Below, piece after piece: positions 16,293 through 24,403 of a stretch of 64,000 nucleotides of DNA (the first letter of the stretch is position 1; each line of letters begins with the position of its first letter). The position numbers were made by a program, and so were the translations under genes. This stretch comes from Vibrio sp. 14G-20 (lineage in GTDB: Bacteria > Pseudomonadota > Gammaproteobacteria > Enterobacterales > Vibrionaceae): contig NZ_JAPHPW010000006.1 in assembly GCF_026241515.1 (NCBI RefSeq), forward strand, positions 171,645-235,644. Direction: 5' to 3'. A model generated the notes under the pieces. The model did not search any database. It had not been told where the DNA came from and worked only from the letters and a program-made list of their open reading frames with translations.

Positions 16293-16660
16293 AATAAATC
16301 CTCGTGTTGTTGTAACCAGGTGACTAAAAACGTTGATAACGATTCTTTTAAATCAGGGTGTAAGGCGATGTGTTGTCGCAAACTGGCTTCAACGGCTTTT
16401 GCATAGCCAGAGTGGTGGTTCACATAACGTAAATACATCACGCAGTAACCCAATGGCTGGCTTCGCCGCGCTCGGCTGATCATCCAGCAAACATCTTCAT
16501 AGCAGGGATCTTCCAAGAGCAAGTTTTCGAAACAAGCCTTTTCAAGGTGCCGGTCTTCGAAATACCGATCTTCAAAGCACGGGTCTTTAAAATAACGGCA
16601 TTCGATGCTCGCCATGCTGGGTTGGTACGCTGAAATAAAAAGAGAAACAATCGCCTTCAT
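16244..16660 (-). CDS. Unknown 138-residue protein overlapping the amidase gene
   Basis: I do not recognise this protein. Residues 20-55 contain a degenerate five-residue repeat of the form [CY]-F-E-D-[RP], encoded by about seven 15-bp units. The rest (RARRSQPLGYCVMYLRYVNH onward) is helical and rich in His, Gln and Leu. The start has AAGGTG four bases upstream. The 3-prime end overlaps the amidase start in another frame, the tight packing typical of phage lysis modules. A regulatory or antiholin-like part is possible but unsupported. It could also be an uncoded overlap, though the length and ribosome site argue for a gene. Confidence 0.5.
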   Translation of the reverse strand: MKAIVSLFISAYQPSMASIECRYFKDPCFEDRYFEDRHLEKACFENLLLEDPCYEDVCWMISRARRSQPLGYCVMYLRYVNHHSGYAKAVEASLRQHIALHPDLKESLSTFLVTWLQQHEDLFCQTLHQQLIEFHTSG

Positions 16661-17018
16661 TAAGCACCTTATTGCTGTATGGGGAGATCAATGTACTTCA
16701 AGAGCATGGATTGGGGGTGGCGGTAACAACACGAAAGCGGAGGAACCCAGAAAAGTGAGAGACGCTTCGAAGGTTATCAACCTAATCATCCTTCTTGTTG
16801 CATATCGATGAGAGCAAGCAGCAAAAACACTGTTTGTTACTTTTTACCTCGCCCTATCTTCGCCCCCAATGCCTAAAAAAGTGGTGTTAATAACTTGTTA
16901 TGCAGCGAGTTGCTTTAGCTAGAGCCACCCAATCGCCAAATTTAGGGTGATAGCTAGGCCAAAAGCAATCGCTAGACCAAGGCCAATACAAACAGCCATT
17001 CAACAAGGAATTTTACCC
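16661..17018. promoter_or_regulatory. Divergent intergenic region of the phage-like island
   Basis: These 358 bases separate the minus-strand lysis genes from the plus-strand replication gene and must hold both promoters. An inverted repeat ATAAC-TT-GTTAT at 16890-16901 is the clearest symmetrical site and could bind a repressor. No convincing -35/-10 pair or coding region is visible. Confidence 0.35.
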
Positions 17019-18242
17019 ATGTGTGTTTCTCTTATTCTCTCTTTTATCCCAATGAAAACCGGTTCGCCCATCAGCAAGTTGGTGCTATTAAAATTGGCCG
17101 ACAACGCAGACGCGCGGGGCGTGTGTTTCCCTTCGTTAAATTACTTAGCGCAGTACTGCGAAGTGTCGGTAAGAACCGTTAAGCGACACGTTAATGAACT
17201 TGAAAAGCAAGGGTTTGTGAAGCGGATAAAACGGTTTGACGATTCAGGCCGCCAGCGCAGCAATATATACCAGTTACGCCTACCCAACGGACACCACATT
17301 CAGCAGAGCGATCTATATGAAACGGCTCGCTACTTGGATAAAGCCGATAGAGACCTAGACAAAACTGACCGTTGTCTAGACAAAATCGATAGGAGCTTAG
17401 ACATAACCGATAAAGATAAAGTGAATCGAGGCCAAACCAACAAAACTAAGTCGGATTTAGAGGAGGCTGACTTAAACAACGCCAGAGCAGAACAAACAAG
17501 CTCATTGCCAGCCTCACCAGTACATGCACAGAAAACAGAACATTCAGACACTCGCCTGGGTGACTCAAGATCCAACACGGAGAGTGATCGTTCGGCACAC
17601 ATAATCTTTCATAAAGAACATAAAACAGACATTCCTTGTGAAGAGCCCAGTCATGACAAAGATAAAGAGAGCGCTACATCCCAGACGGGAAGTGCCAAGC
17701 ACGGATGCTTAAAGAGTGAAGCCGTGATTGAACTACTCACCAAAGAGGGCAACGCACCGATTTATCGCGAGTTTTACGACATATTAAAACGCACCTACCC
17801 AAAGCTAGATGTGTTGCAAGAACTGCATGCCATGCAAGCTTGGTTGTACATCAACCCCGATAAACGCAAACCCTTTGAGTACATCGGCCACTTTGTGAAT
17901 GGCTGGCTAAGAAGAAGCGCTAAAGCCAAAGCCAAGCGTTATTCGTTGCCAGCTTTTGAGCGAACAAGCCCGGCTAAGCATGCAAAAGAGCCTAAGCAAG
18001 TAAAAGCGCTTAAGCAAACAGGGGCCAATAAATCCACACAAGCAGCTAAATCAACAACCAAGCCTAAACAAACGCTAGAGTTCGAAAAAACAATACCCGC
18101 GGCCGAGCCAACGGCTTCTCAACCAACGCCTGTTACTCAAGCCCTCGCAGAATTTCAAGCCAACAGTAAAACCAACCCGTTTGAAGCGCGGATTAAGGCC
18201 CTCATTCAATCCAAACCGCCCGGCACGGATTCTGAAAAGTGA
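17019..18242 (+). CDS. Phage-type replication protein with winged-helix domain (O-like)
   Basis: This 407-residue protein starts with a HTH_36-type winged helix (KLVLLKLADNADARGVCFPS to VSVRTVKRHVNELEKQG), as in phage replication initiators. A region with four xLDKxDR heptads (nucleotides 17331-17414) and a low-complexity linker follow. The C-terminal block is LHAMQAWLYINPDKRKPFEY followed by FVNGWLRR; its W-L-x-x-N-P-x-x-R-K pattern is common in phage replisome organisers. The tail is Lys/Pro/Thr-rich. The chosen ATG has AAGGA nine bases upstream. It is divergent from the lysis genes and followed by a small gene. No integrase, capsid or helicase is near, so this is a remnant or a reduced element. 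Confidence 0.72.
   Translation: MCVSLILSFIPMKTGSPISKLVLLKLADNADARGVCFPSLNYLAQYCEVSVRTVKRHVNELEKQGFVKRIKRFDDSGRQRSNIYQLRLPNGHHIQQSDLYETARYLDKADRDLDKTDRCLDKIDRSLDITDKDKVNRGQTNKTKSDLEEADLNNARAEQTSSLPASPVHAQKTEHSDTRLGDSRSNTESDRSAHIIFHKEHKTDIPCEEPSHDKDKESATSQTGSAKHGCLKSEAVIELLTKEGNAPIYREFYDILKRTYPKLDVLQELHAMQAWLYINPDKRKPFEYIGHFVNGWLRRSAKAKAKRYSLPAFERTSPAKHAKEPKQVKALKQTGANKSTQAAKSTTKPKQTLEFEKTIPAAEPTASQPTPVTQALAEFQANSKTNPFEARIKALIQSKPPGTDSEK
17331..17414 (+). repeat. Four 21-bp iteron-like repeats inside the replication gene
   Basis: Four consecutive 21-bp units share the core CTAGACAAAA-YYGAY-RG and encode xLDKxDR heptads. Phage lambda likewise carries four iterons inside gene O that form its origin. 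An origin here is inferred from this parallel; the repeat could instead be selected at the protein level. Confidence 0.5.
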
Positions 18243-18357
18243 GCATTGGTTTGTTCGGGCTTACCAAAACTATGGCAAACCCAAAGTAAAACGAATCTGC
18301 AGCCACAACACAGACAAAAAACGTCAAGAAACAAAAGTACAATTAAGAGAGGGTAAC

Positions 18358-18678
18358 ATGGACGATACCAGCCTAAAAAAACTGACAACGGAAGAGAAGG
18401 TCACTATTTTAGAAAAAGAGATAGCACGGGTTGAAGGGCGCATTGGCGAGTTTTTGAAACTGCTTGTTAACCACTACCCACAAGGGTTAACACGTACTGA
18501 AATTAAAGCGTTGCTGGCGGTAAACAACAACCCAAGCTTTGTTTCGCTATACCGCAACGGCAACATCTTCATTGATATAGAAAAGCGCTACTGCGACGCA
18601 GCACAAGAAAACAGGTACCACATAGGAACCCAGTTCCTACAAGACGTACAATGCTTCCGTTGGCTAAATGCTTGGTAA
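18358..18678 (+). CDS. Unknown 106-residue protein downstream of the replication gene
   Basis: I do not recognise it. The first 40 residues (TTEEKVTILEKEIARVEGRI) look like a coiled coil. Then comes GLTRTEIKALLAVNNNPSFV, which has the form of a small helix-turn-helix, then a C-terminal part with FRWLNAW. The ATG is preceded by GAGAGGG and is better supported than the upstream in-frame starts that run into the previous gene. It is the last gene before the second ops leader. A small DNA-binding or dimeric regulator is possible. Confidence 0.55.
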   Translation: MDDTSLKKLTTEEKVTILEKEIARVEGRIGEFLKLLVNHYPQGLTRTEIKALLAVNNNPSFVSLYRNGNIFIDIEKRYCDAAQENRYHIGTQFLQDVQCFRWLNAW

Positions 18679-18728
18679 GATGTTCGACCAGACAGGAGAA
18701 TTTCAAACTGGTTAATATGCACTTACTT

Positions 18729-18737
18729 TGCTAGAAT
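18729..18737 (+). promoter_or_regulatory. Possible extended -10 promoter for the glycan operon
   Basis: TGCTAGAAT has the TG-N extension and a TAGAAT -10 box. Transcription would begin near 18744 and run through the ops leader about 75 bases later. No good -35 is needed for this promoter type and none is seen. Confidence 0.4.
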
Positions 18738-18782
18738 ACACCGCGAATTAAAAATCGTAAGAAAACCGCATAAAAGCGAACA

Positions 18783-18853
18783 ACTTGTTACTATTGCCTT
18801 TAGGAGCCAAACCTAAGGGCGGTAGCATACCCAAATGCAAATGGGTAACAAGT
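18783..18853 (+). promoter_or_regulatory. Second ops leader element inside a nested stem structure
   Basis: GGCGGTAGCAT at 18818-18828 fits the ops consensus GGCGGTAGNNT. It is enclosed by a 9-bp inverted repeat, ACTTGTTAC (18783-18791) and GTAACAAGT (18845-18853). Inside lie two further hairpins, CCTTTAGG/CCTAAGG before ops and ACCCA/TGGGT after it. The leader precedes wecB by about 240 bases and would recruit RfaH to the 22-kb glycan operon. Bases 18854-19064 hold no other feature I can name. Confidence 0.78.
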
Positions 18854-19064
18854 AAAAAGCGCTACAAACTACAGAAAGGTTGCTTTTGGCGGCCTATTGT
18901 GGCGGTTTTTAAAAAGGTAGCAAAATATAGTTTTACCAGGGATTGTCTAAAATAGACTGTCTCAAAATGAATAAAAAATGTCTTAGTGCTATTTTAAATG
19001 CTGAGGCTAAAAGTTTTAAAAATCACCTCTTTTAATTTCACCTGTCGGTTGGAAACTTCATAAA

Positions 19065-20189
19065 ATGACTAAGAAAAAAATCCTTACGGTTTTTGGCACG
19101 CGTCCAGAAGCCATCAAAATGGCGCCTCTTGTTCATGCTCTAGCGGCCGATGATCGCTTTGAAGCAAAGTGCTGCGTGACCGCTCAGCACCGCGAAATGC
19201 TAGACCAAGTCTTAGAGCTGTTTGAAATTACGCCCGACTACGATTTGAATTTAATGAAAGCAGGTCAAACACTCAACGAAGTGACTGCCCGTATTTTGTT
19301 AGAGCTTAAACCCGTGCTAGAAGAATTCAAACCTGATGTGGTTTTAGTACACGGTGATACGGCAACGACGTTTGCTGCAAGTTTAGCCGCGTACTATGAG
19401 CAAATCGCAGTCGGTCACGTGGAAGCTGGCCTTCGTACAGGGAATATTTACTCGCCGTGGCCAGAAGAAGGTAATCGCCGATTAACAGGCGCGTTAACCA
19501 AATACCACTTTGCGCCGACGGAAACATCGAAAGAAAACTTACTTAAAGAAAACTTTAACCGAGAAGAGATTAGCGTTACCGGTAACACGGTGATTGATGC
19601 GCTGTTGATGGTGAAAAACAAAATTGATTCTGATAAAGATTTGAACGCAACGCTTTCTGCACAGTTCCCATTTTTAGACGAAAATAAGAAGCTGATTCTG
19701 GTGACGGGCCATCGCCGTGAAAGTTTTGGCGGTGGTTTTGAGCGTATTTGTGAATCACTTGCCATTACTGCTAAAGCGCATCCAGATACGCAAATACTGT
19801 ATCCGATGCACCTTAATCCAAACGTACGTGAACCTGTGAATCGCATTCTTGCTGACATTGATAATGTTCACCTTATTGAACCTCAGCAATATCTGCCATT
19901 TATCTACTTGATGAGCAGCGCTCACATCATTTTGACCGACTCGGGTGGTATTCAAGAAGAAGCGCCTTCTTTAGGTAAACCTGTGTTGGTAATGCGTGAT
20001 ACGACCGAGCGACCAGAAGCGGTTGAAGCGGGAACGGTTAAGTTAGTGGGCACTAATGTAAATACTATTACAACGAGTTTACATACATTACTTACCGATG
20101 AAGCCGCATATCAAGCAATGAGCTTTGCACACAACCCTTACGGAGATGGCCGAGCTTGCAAACGAATTTTAAACGAATTAGCAAAATAA
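19065..20189 (+). CDS. wecB: UDP-N-acetylglucosamine 2-epimerase (non-hydrolysing)
   Basis: It interconverts UDP-GlcNAc and UDP-ManNAc in the cytoplasm. The 374-residue length and the motifs [13 protein letters not shown] at the N-terminus, [19 protein letters not shown] and [20 protein letters not shown] are those of WecB. It is the first gene after the ops leader and is 17 bases from wecC, with which it makes UDP-ManNAcA. The gene could serve this cluster or enterobacterial-type common antigen; the context favours the surface polysaccharide. Confidence 0.95.
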   Translation: MTKKKILTVFGTRPEAIKMAPLVHALAADDRFEAKCCVTAQHREMLDQVLELFEITPDYDLNLMKAGQTLNEVTARILLELKPVLEEFKPDVVLVHGDTATTFAASLAAYYEQIAVGHVEAGLRTGNIYSPWPEEGNRRLTGALTKYHFAPTETSKENLLKENFNREEISVTGNTVIDALLMVKNKIDSDKDLNATLSAQFPFLDENKKLILVTGHRRESFGGGFERICESLAITAKAHPDTQILYPMHLNPNVREPVNRILADIDNVHLIEPQQYLPFIYLMSSAHIILTDSGGIQEEAPSLGKPVLVMRDTTERPEAVEAGTVKLVGTNVNTITTSLHTLLTDEAAYQAMSFAHNPYGDGRACKRILNELAK

Positions 20190-20206
20190 AACTTTAGGAA
20201 ATCATA

Positions 20207-21481
20207 ATGTCTTTTGAAACAATTTCAGTTGTAGGCTTAGGTTACATCGGATTACCGACAGCAGCGATGTTTGCATCCCGTAAGAAAAAAGTAATTGGTG
20301 TCGATGTTAACCAGAATGCAGTAGATACCATTAACCGCGGTGAGATTCACATCGTAGAACCTGATTTGGATATGATTGTACACGCAGCAGTAACTGAAGG
20401 TTACTTAAAAGCTGTGACTACTCCAGAGCCCGCTGATGCTTTTTTGATTGCAGTACCCACGCCCTTTAAAAAGTGCGTTGAAGGCGAAATCCCAGAGCCC
20501 GACTTAAGGTTTATTGAAGCTGCGAGTAAAGCTATTGCTCCAGTGCTAAAAAAAGGCGATTTAGTGATTCTAGAGTCGACATCTCCTGTTGGTGCAACAG
20601 AGCAAATGGCAGAATGGCTAGCTGAAGCAAGAAGTGACTTAACTTTCCCTCAAATTGCTGGTGAAAATGCAGATGTCAATGTTGCACACTGCCCCGAGCG
20701 TGTTTTACCTGGTCATGTTGTTCGCGAACTAGTAGAAAACGACCGTGTTATTGGCGGCATGTCAACTCATTGCTCGGAACGTTCTGTAGAGCTATACAAA
20801 ACTTTTGTTCAAGGTGAATGTGTTATTACCAATGCTCGCACCGCTGAAATGGCAAAGTTAACAGAAAACTCATGTCGTGATGTTCAAATAGCATTCGCCA
20901 ACGAGCTTTCTGTTATTTGTGACAAACTGGATATTAATGTTTGGGAACTAATCTCCCTAGCAAATCGTCATCCTCGTATTAATATTTTACAGCCTGGCCC
21001 TGGTGTAGGTGGTCATTGTATTGCCGTTGACCCATGGTTTATTGTTTCTCAAACTCCAGAAGAGGCACTGCTTATTCATACAGCTCGTAAAGTGAATGAT
21101 GCAAAACCAGAATGGGTTCTTAATAAAGTAAGATTGGCTGTTGCTGAGTTTTTACAAGCAAATCCAACTAAAACCGCTGCTGAAGTGCGTATTAGCTGTT
21201 TTGGTCTTGCATTTAAACCAGATATTGATGACTTGCGAGAAAGCCCGTCTTTAACTATTGCACAGCAGATTGCTGTTAGTCACCCATCAATAGTGAACTT
21301 TGTAGAGCCAAATATAACTGAATTACCTAAAAGTATATCTGAAAATTCGCAATTGATTCAGATTGAATCTGCTATTAGCAATACAGATATAGCAGTTTTG
21401 CTTGTTGACCATACTGAGTTTAAGGAAATAATCGAACTGCCGAAAGGCGTTTTAGTCGTTGATACAAAAGGTATTTGGTAA
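20207..21481 (+). CDS. wecC: UDP-N-acetyl-D-mannosamine dehydrogenase
   Basis: It oxidises UDP-ManNAc to UDP-ManNAcA in two NAD-dependent steps. The N-terminal Rossmann motif is VVGLGYIGLPTA. The central domain carries the catalytic Cys in GPGVGGHCIAVDP, and the C-terminal UDP-binding domain contains FGLAFKPDIDDLRESP. The length of 424 residues is normal. A Shine-Dalgarno AGGAAATC precedes the ATG. The product adds a uronic acid, making the polymer acidic. Confidence 0.95.
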   Translation: MSFETISVVGLGYIGLPTAAMFASRKKKVIGVDVNQNAVDTINRGEIHIVEPDLDMIVHAAVTEGYLKAVTTPEPADAFLIAVPTPFKKCVEGEIPEPDLRFIEAASKAIAPVLKKGDLVILESTSPVGATEQMAEWLAEARSDLTFPQIAGENADVNVAHCPERVLPGHVVRELVENDRVIGGMSTHCSERSVELYKTFVQGECVITNARTAEMAKLTENSCRDVQIAFANELSVICDKLDINVWELISLANRHPRINILQPGPGVGGHCIAVDPWFIVSQTPEEALLIHTARKVNDAKPEWVLNKVRLAVAEFLQANPTKTAAEVRISCFGLAFKPDIDDLRESPSLTIAQQIAVSHPSIVNFVEPNITELPKSISENSQLIQIESAISNTDIAVLLVDHTEFKEIIELPKGVLVVDTKGIW

Positions 21482-21524
21482 GATTTGATTTACCAATGCA
21501 TTAACAAATATTATTGGAATAAAT

Positions 21525-22538
21525 ATGTTAAACAACAAGACAGTATTAATTACTGGTGGCACAGGCTCATTCGGTAAACAGTTCATTAAAACAATTCTTG
21601 AGCGTTACTCTGACGTAAAAAAAATCATTATATTTTCACGCGATGAACTGAAGCAGTTTGAAATTAAGCAAAACTACCCTCAAAAAGATTACCCGCAATT
21701 ACGTTTCTTCATCGGTGATGTTCGTGATCGTAATCGTATGATTCAAGCTTGTGAAGGTGTGGATGTAATTATTCATGCAGCAGCAATTAAGCAAGTAGAT
21801 ACTGCAGAATATAACCCTACAGAATGTATTCGAACTAACATCGATGGTGCGGAAAACGTAATCAGTGCGGCACTAGCATGTAACGTAAAAGATGTTGTTG
21901 CACTTTCTACAGACAAAGCATGTGCTCCAATCAACTTGTATGGTGCAACTAAGCTAGCCTCGGATAAGTTGTTTGCAGCTGCGAACAATATTAAAGGTTC
22001 TAAAGATATTCGTTTCAGTGTTGTTCGCTACGGTAACGTAATGGGCTCTCGTGGTTCGGTTATCCCATTCTTTATGCAGAAAAAAGAAGAAGGCTTACTG
22101 CCTATTACGCATGAAGAAATGACACGTTTTAATATTTCTCTGCAAGATGGCGTGAACATGGTGATGTACGCTCTTGAGCACCATTTAGGTGGTGAAATCT
22201 TCATCCCTAAAATTCCATCTTACAAGATTCTAGATATCGCAGAAGCTGTTGCTCCAGGTGTTCCAACTAAAGTTGTTGGTATTCGTCCAGGTGAAAAACT
22301 TCATGAAGAAATGATCACGGATACCGACTCTCTTAATACGATTGATCTTGGTCGTTACTATGCAATTCTACCTTCAGTATCTTTCACTTACACAGAAACT
22401 GAATATATGGACCACCATAAAGCAGAGAAAGTCCCTTTTGGCTTTAAATACAACTCAGGCACTAATACTGAGTGGGAAACGATCGAAGGTCTACGTGACC
22501 TAATCAAAGAACATGTTGATCCTAAATTTACAGTGTGA
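21525..22538 (+). CDS. pseB: UDP-GlcNAc 4,6-dehydratase (inverting) PseB
   Basis: PseB is the first enzyme of pseudaminic acid synthesis, with C5 inversion. It is a soluble short-chain dehydrogenase of 337 residues with the Rossmann motif TGGTGSFG. The active site keeps YGATK (Tyr-x3-Lys) in STDKACAPINLYGATK, unlike the retaining PglF-like enzyme later in the cluster, which has Met at that place. It overlaps pseC by four bases (GTGA). Confidence 0.94.
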   Translation: MLNNKTVLITGGTGSFGKQFIKTILERYSDVKKIIIFSRDELKQFEIKQNYPQKDYPQLRFFIGDVRDRNRMIQACEGVDVIIHAAAIKQVDTAEYNPTECIRTNIDGAENVISAALACNVKDVVALSTDKACAPINLYGATKLASDKLFAAANNIKGSKDIRFSVVRYGNVMGSRGSVIPFFMQKKEEGLLPITHEEMTRFNISLQDGVNMVMYALEHHLGGEIFIPKIPSYKILDIAEAVAPGVPTKVVGIRPGEKLHEEMITDTDSLNTIDLGRYYAILPSVSFTYTETEYMDHHKAEKVPFGFKYNSGTNTEWETIEGLRDLIKEHVDPKFTV

Positions 22539-23710
22539 GTAAAAAAGTGATTCCATACGGCAAGCAAGATATCACTCAGCAAGACATCGATAGTGTAGTT
22601 GCTGTCCTTAAGTCTGATTTTTTAACGCAAGGTCCACAAGTACCTGCGTTTGAAAAAGCGCTAACAGAACATACTGGATCTCAGTATGCGTTAGCAGTAA
22701 ATAGTGCAACATCCGCTCTGCATATTGCTTGCCTAGCTTTGGGCTTAGGCGAGGGTGACTGGTTGTGGACAACACCAGTCACTTTTGTAGCATCTGCAAA
22801 CTGTGGTCTTTACTGTGGTGCTAAAGTTGATTTCGTTGATATTGATTCTGCGACTTACAATATGTGCCCTGAAAAGTTAGAGCAGAAGCTAATCACGGCT
22901 AAAGCAAATGGAACACTACCAAAGGTTGTCGTTCCAGTTCATTTGTGTGGTCAGCCTTGTGACATGGCATCTATTGCTAAATTAGCTAAAGAGTACGGCT
23001 TTAAAGTCATTGAAGACGCTTCTCATGCTATTGGTGGTAAATATCATGATCAGCCAATTGGTAACTGTGAGCATTCTGATATCACCGTTTTCAGTTTTCA
23101 CCCGGTGAAGATTGTGACGACAGCGGAAGGTGGCGCGGCGTTAACCAACCAGAAAGAACTGGCTGATAAAATGGCATTGTTGCGTAGTCATGGCATCACT
23201 CGTGATCCTGAAATGATGACGGAAGCTTCTCATGGTGGTTGGTATTACCAACAGGTTGATTTAGGCTTTAACTACCGAATGACTGAGCTTCAAGCTGCAC
23301 TGGGTGTGACTCAGATGCAAAGACTTGATGAATTTGTTGCAGCGCGCCACGTACTGTCTGAACGTTATAACCAATTATTGTCAGAATTGCCGTTAGTACT
23401 TCCGTATCAGTTGGAAAATACGTATTCAGGTCTACATTTATTCGTAATACGCTTGAAGCTGGATGAAATATCGTTAACACATAAGCAGGTTTTTGATGCA
23501 TTACGTGAAAACGGTATTGGTGTTAATTTGCACTATATTCCGGTTCATACTCAGCCATACTACCAAGCTATGGGATTTTCGGATGGCGATTTCCCGGAAT
23601 CAGAACGCTATTACCAAGAAGCGATATCACTTCCAATGTTCCACGGTATGACCGAAGAACAACAAGATACAGTTGTTCGTGTAGTAACTGACGTATTGAC
23701 AGGTAAATAA
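22535..23710 (+). CDS. pseC: UDP-4-amino-4,6-dideoxy-N-acetyl-L-altrosamine transaminase PseC
   Basis: This PLP enzyme of the DegT/DnrJ/EryC1/StrS family aminates the PseB product at C4. The PLP Lys is in FHPVKIVTTAEGG, and IEDASHAIGG holds the ring-binding Asp. The start is GTG, overlapping the pseB stop as GTGA, and the stop overlaps the pseF ATG as TAATG, so the three genes are tightly coupled. Its 391 residues are normal for PseC. Confidence 0.94.
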   Translation: MSKKVIPYGKQDITQQDIDSVVAVLKSDFLTQGPQVPAFEKALTEHTGSQYALAVNSATSALHIACLALGLGEGDWLWTTPVTFVASANCGLYCGAKVDFVDIDSATYNMCPEKLEQKLITAKANGTLPKVVVPVHLCGQPCDMASIAKLAKEYGFKVIEDASHAIGGKYHDQPIGNCEHSDITVFSFHPVKIVTTAEGGAALTNQKELADKMALLRSHGITRDPEMMTEASHGGWYYQQVDLGFNYRMTELQAALGVTQMQRLDEFVAARHVLSERYNQLLSELPLVLPYQLENTYSGLHLFVIRLKLDEISLTHKQVFDALRENGIGVNLHYIPVHTQPYYQAMGFSDGDFPESERYYQEAISLPMFHGMTEEQQDTVVRVVTDVLTGK

Positions 23711-24393
23711 TGAAAATTGCAATTATCCCTGCACGTGGTGGCAGTAAACGCATTCCTCGTAAAAACATTAAGCCTTTTCATGGTAAGCCTATGATTGCTT
23801 ACTCTATTGAAGCTGCCGTTTCTTCGGGTTGCTTTGATAAGGTCATTGTTTCTACGGATGATGCAGAGATCGCTGAGGTTGCTGAGCAGTATGGTGCAGA
23901 GGTGCCTTTTTTACGTCCTGCTAACATATCTGATGATTATGCAACGACAATGGATGTGATGCATCACGCCATTACTTGGTGCATGGATAATGGCTGGACT
24001 GTAGACGCGGTTTGTTGTTTGTACGCGACGGCTCCCTTTGTCACACCGGAATATCTTAAACAGGGTTTCGATAAGTTAAATAAAGGCTTATTTGAGTTTG
24101 TTTTTAGTGCTGCGACTTTTCCATTTCCGATTCAAAGAGCGATCAAAATTTCATCAGGAGGAGCGGTGTCAATGTTTTCTCCTGAAAATGAACAAGTCCG
24201 CTCTCAAGATCTAGAAGAAGCCTATCATGATGCTGGTCAATTCTATTGGGGAAAGACCGATGCATTTTTAGAGAAAAAAGCAATATTCGCAGATCATTCT
24301 AGTGTCGTTCTGTTACCTAGAAGTCGAGTTCAAGATATTGATACTAATGAAGATTGGGATCTGGCTGAGGCATTATACTCAGCTTTAAAATAA
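23710..24393 (+). CDS. pseF: Pseudaminic acid cytidylyltransferase PseF
   Basis: It activates pseudaminic acid with CTP to CMP-Pse. The N-terminal nucleotide-binding motif IPARGGSKRIPRKN is the CMP-sialate-synthetase family signature, and FPFPIQRAI and DAGQFYWG are typical of the PseF group. The length of 227 residues fits. Although it catalyses the last step of the pathway, it lies in the middle of the pse gene run, a common order. Confidence 0.93.
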   Translation: MKIAIIPARGGSKRIPRKNIKPFHGKPMIAYSIEAAVSSGCFDKVIVSTDDAEIAEVAEQYGAEVPFLRPANISDDYATTMDVMHHAITWCMDNGWTVDAVCCLYATAPFVTPEYLKQGFDKLNKGLFEFVFSAATFPFPIQRAIKISSGGAVSMFSPENEQVRSQDLEEAYHDAGQFYWGKTDAFLEKKAIFADHSSVVLLPRSRVQDIDTNEDWDLAEALYSALK

Positions 24394-24403
24394 TTAGGTT
24401 TTT

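Noticed and set aside
15876..16406. Plus-strand frames over the amidase and its upstream neighbour
   Set aside because: They oppose a well-supported amidase with all catalytic residues and lack ribosome sites.
16890..16901. AACTTGTTATGC-like core resembling an integron attC end
   Set aside because: No matching second attC arm, no integrase and no cassette array; it is kept only as a possible operator.
17330..17602. Minus-strand frame rich in Ser/Leu opposite the iteron region
   Set aside because: It is a repeat-driven shadow of the heptads in the replication protein.
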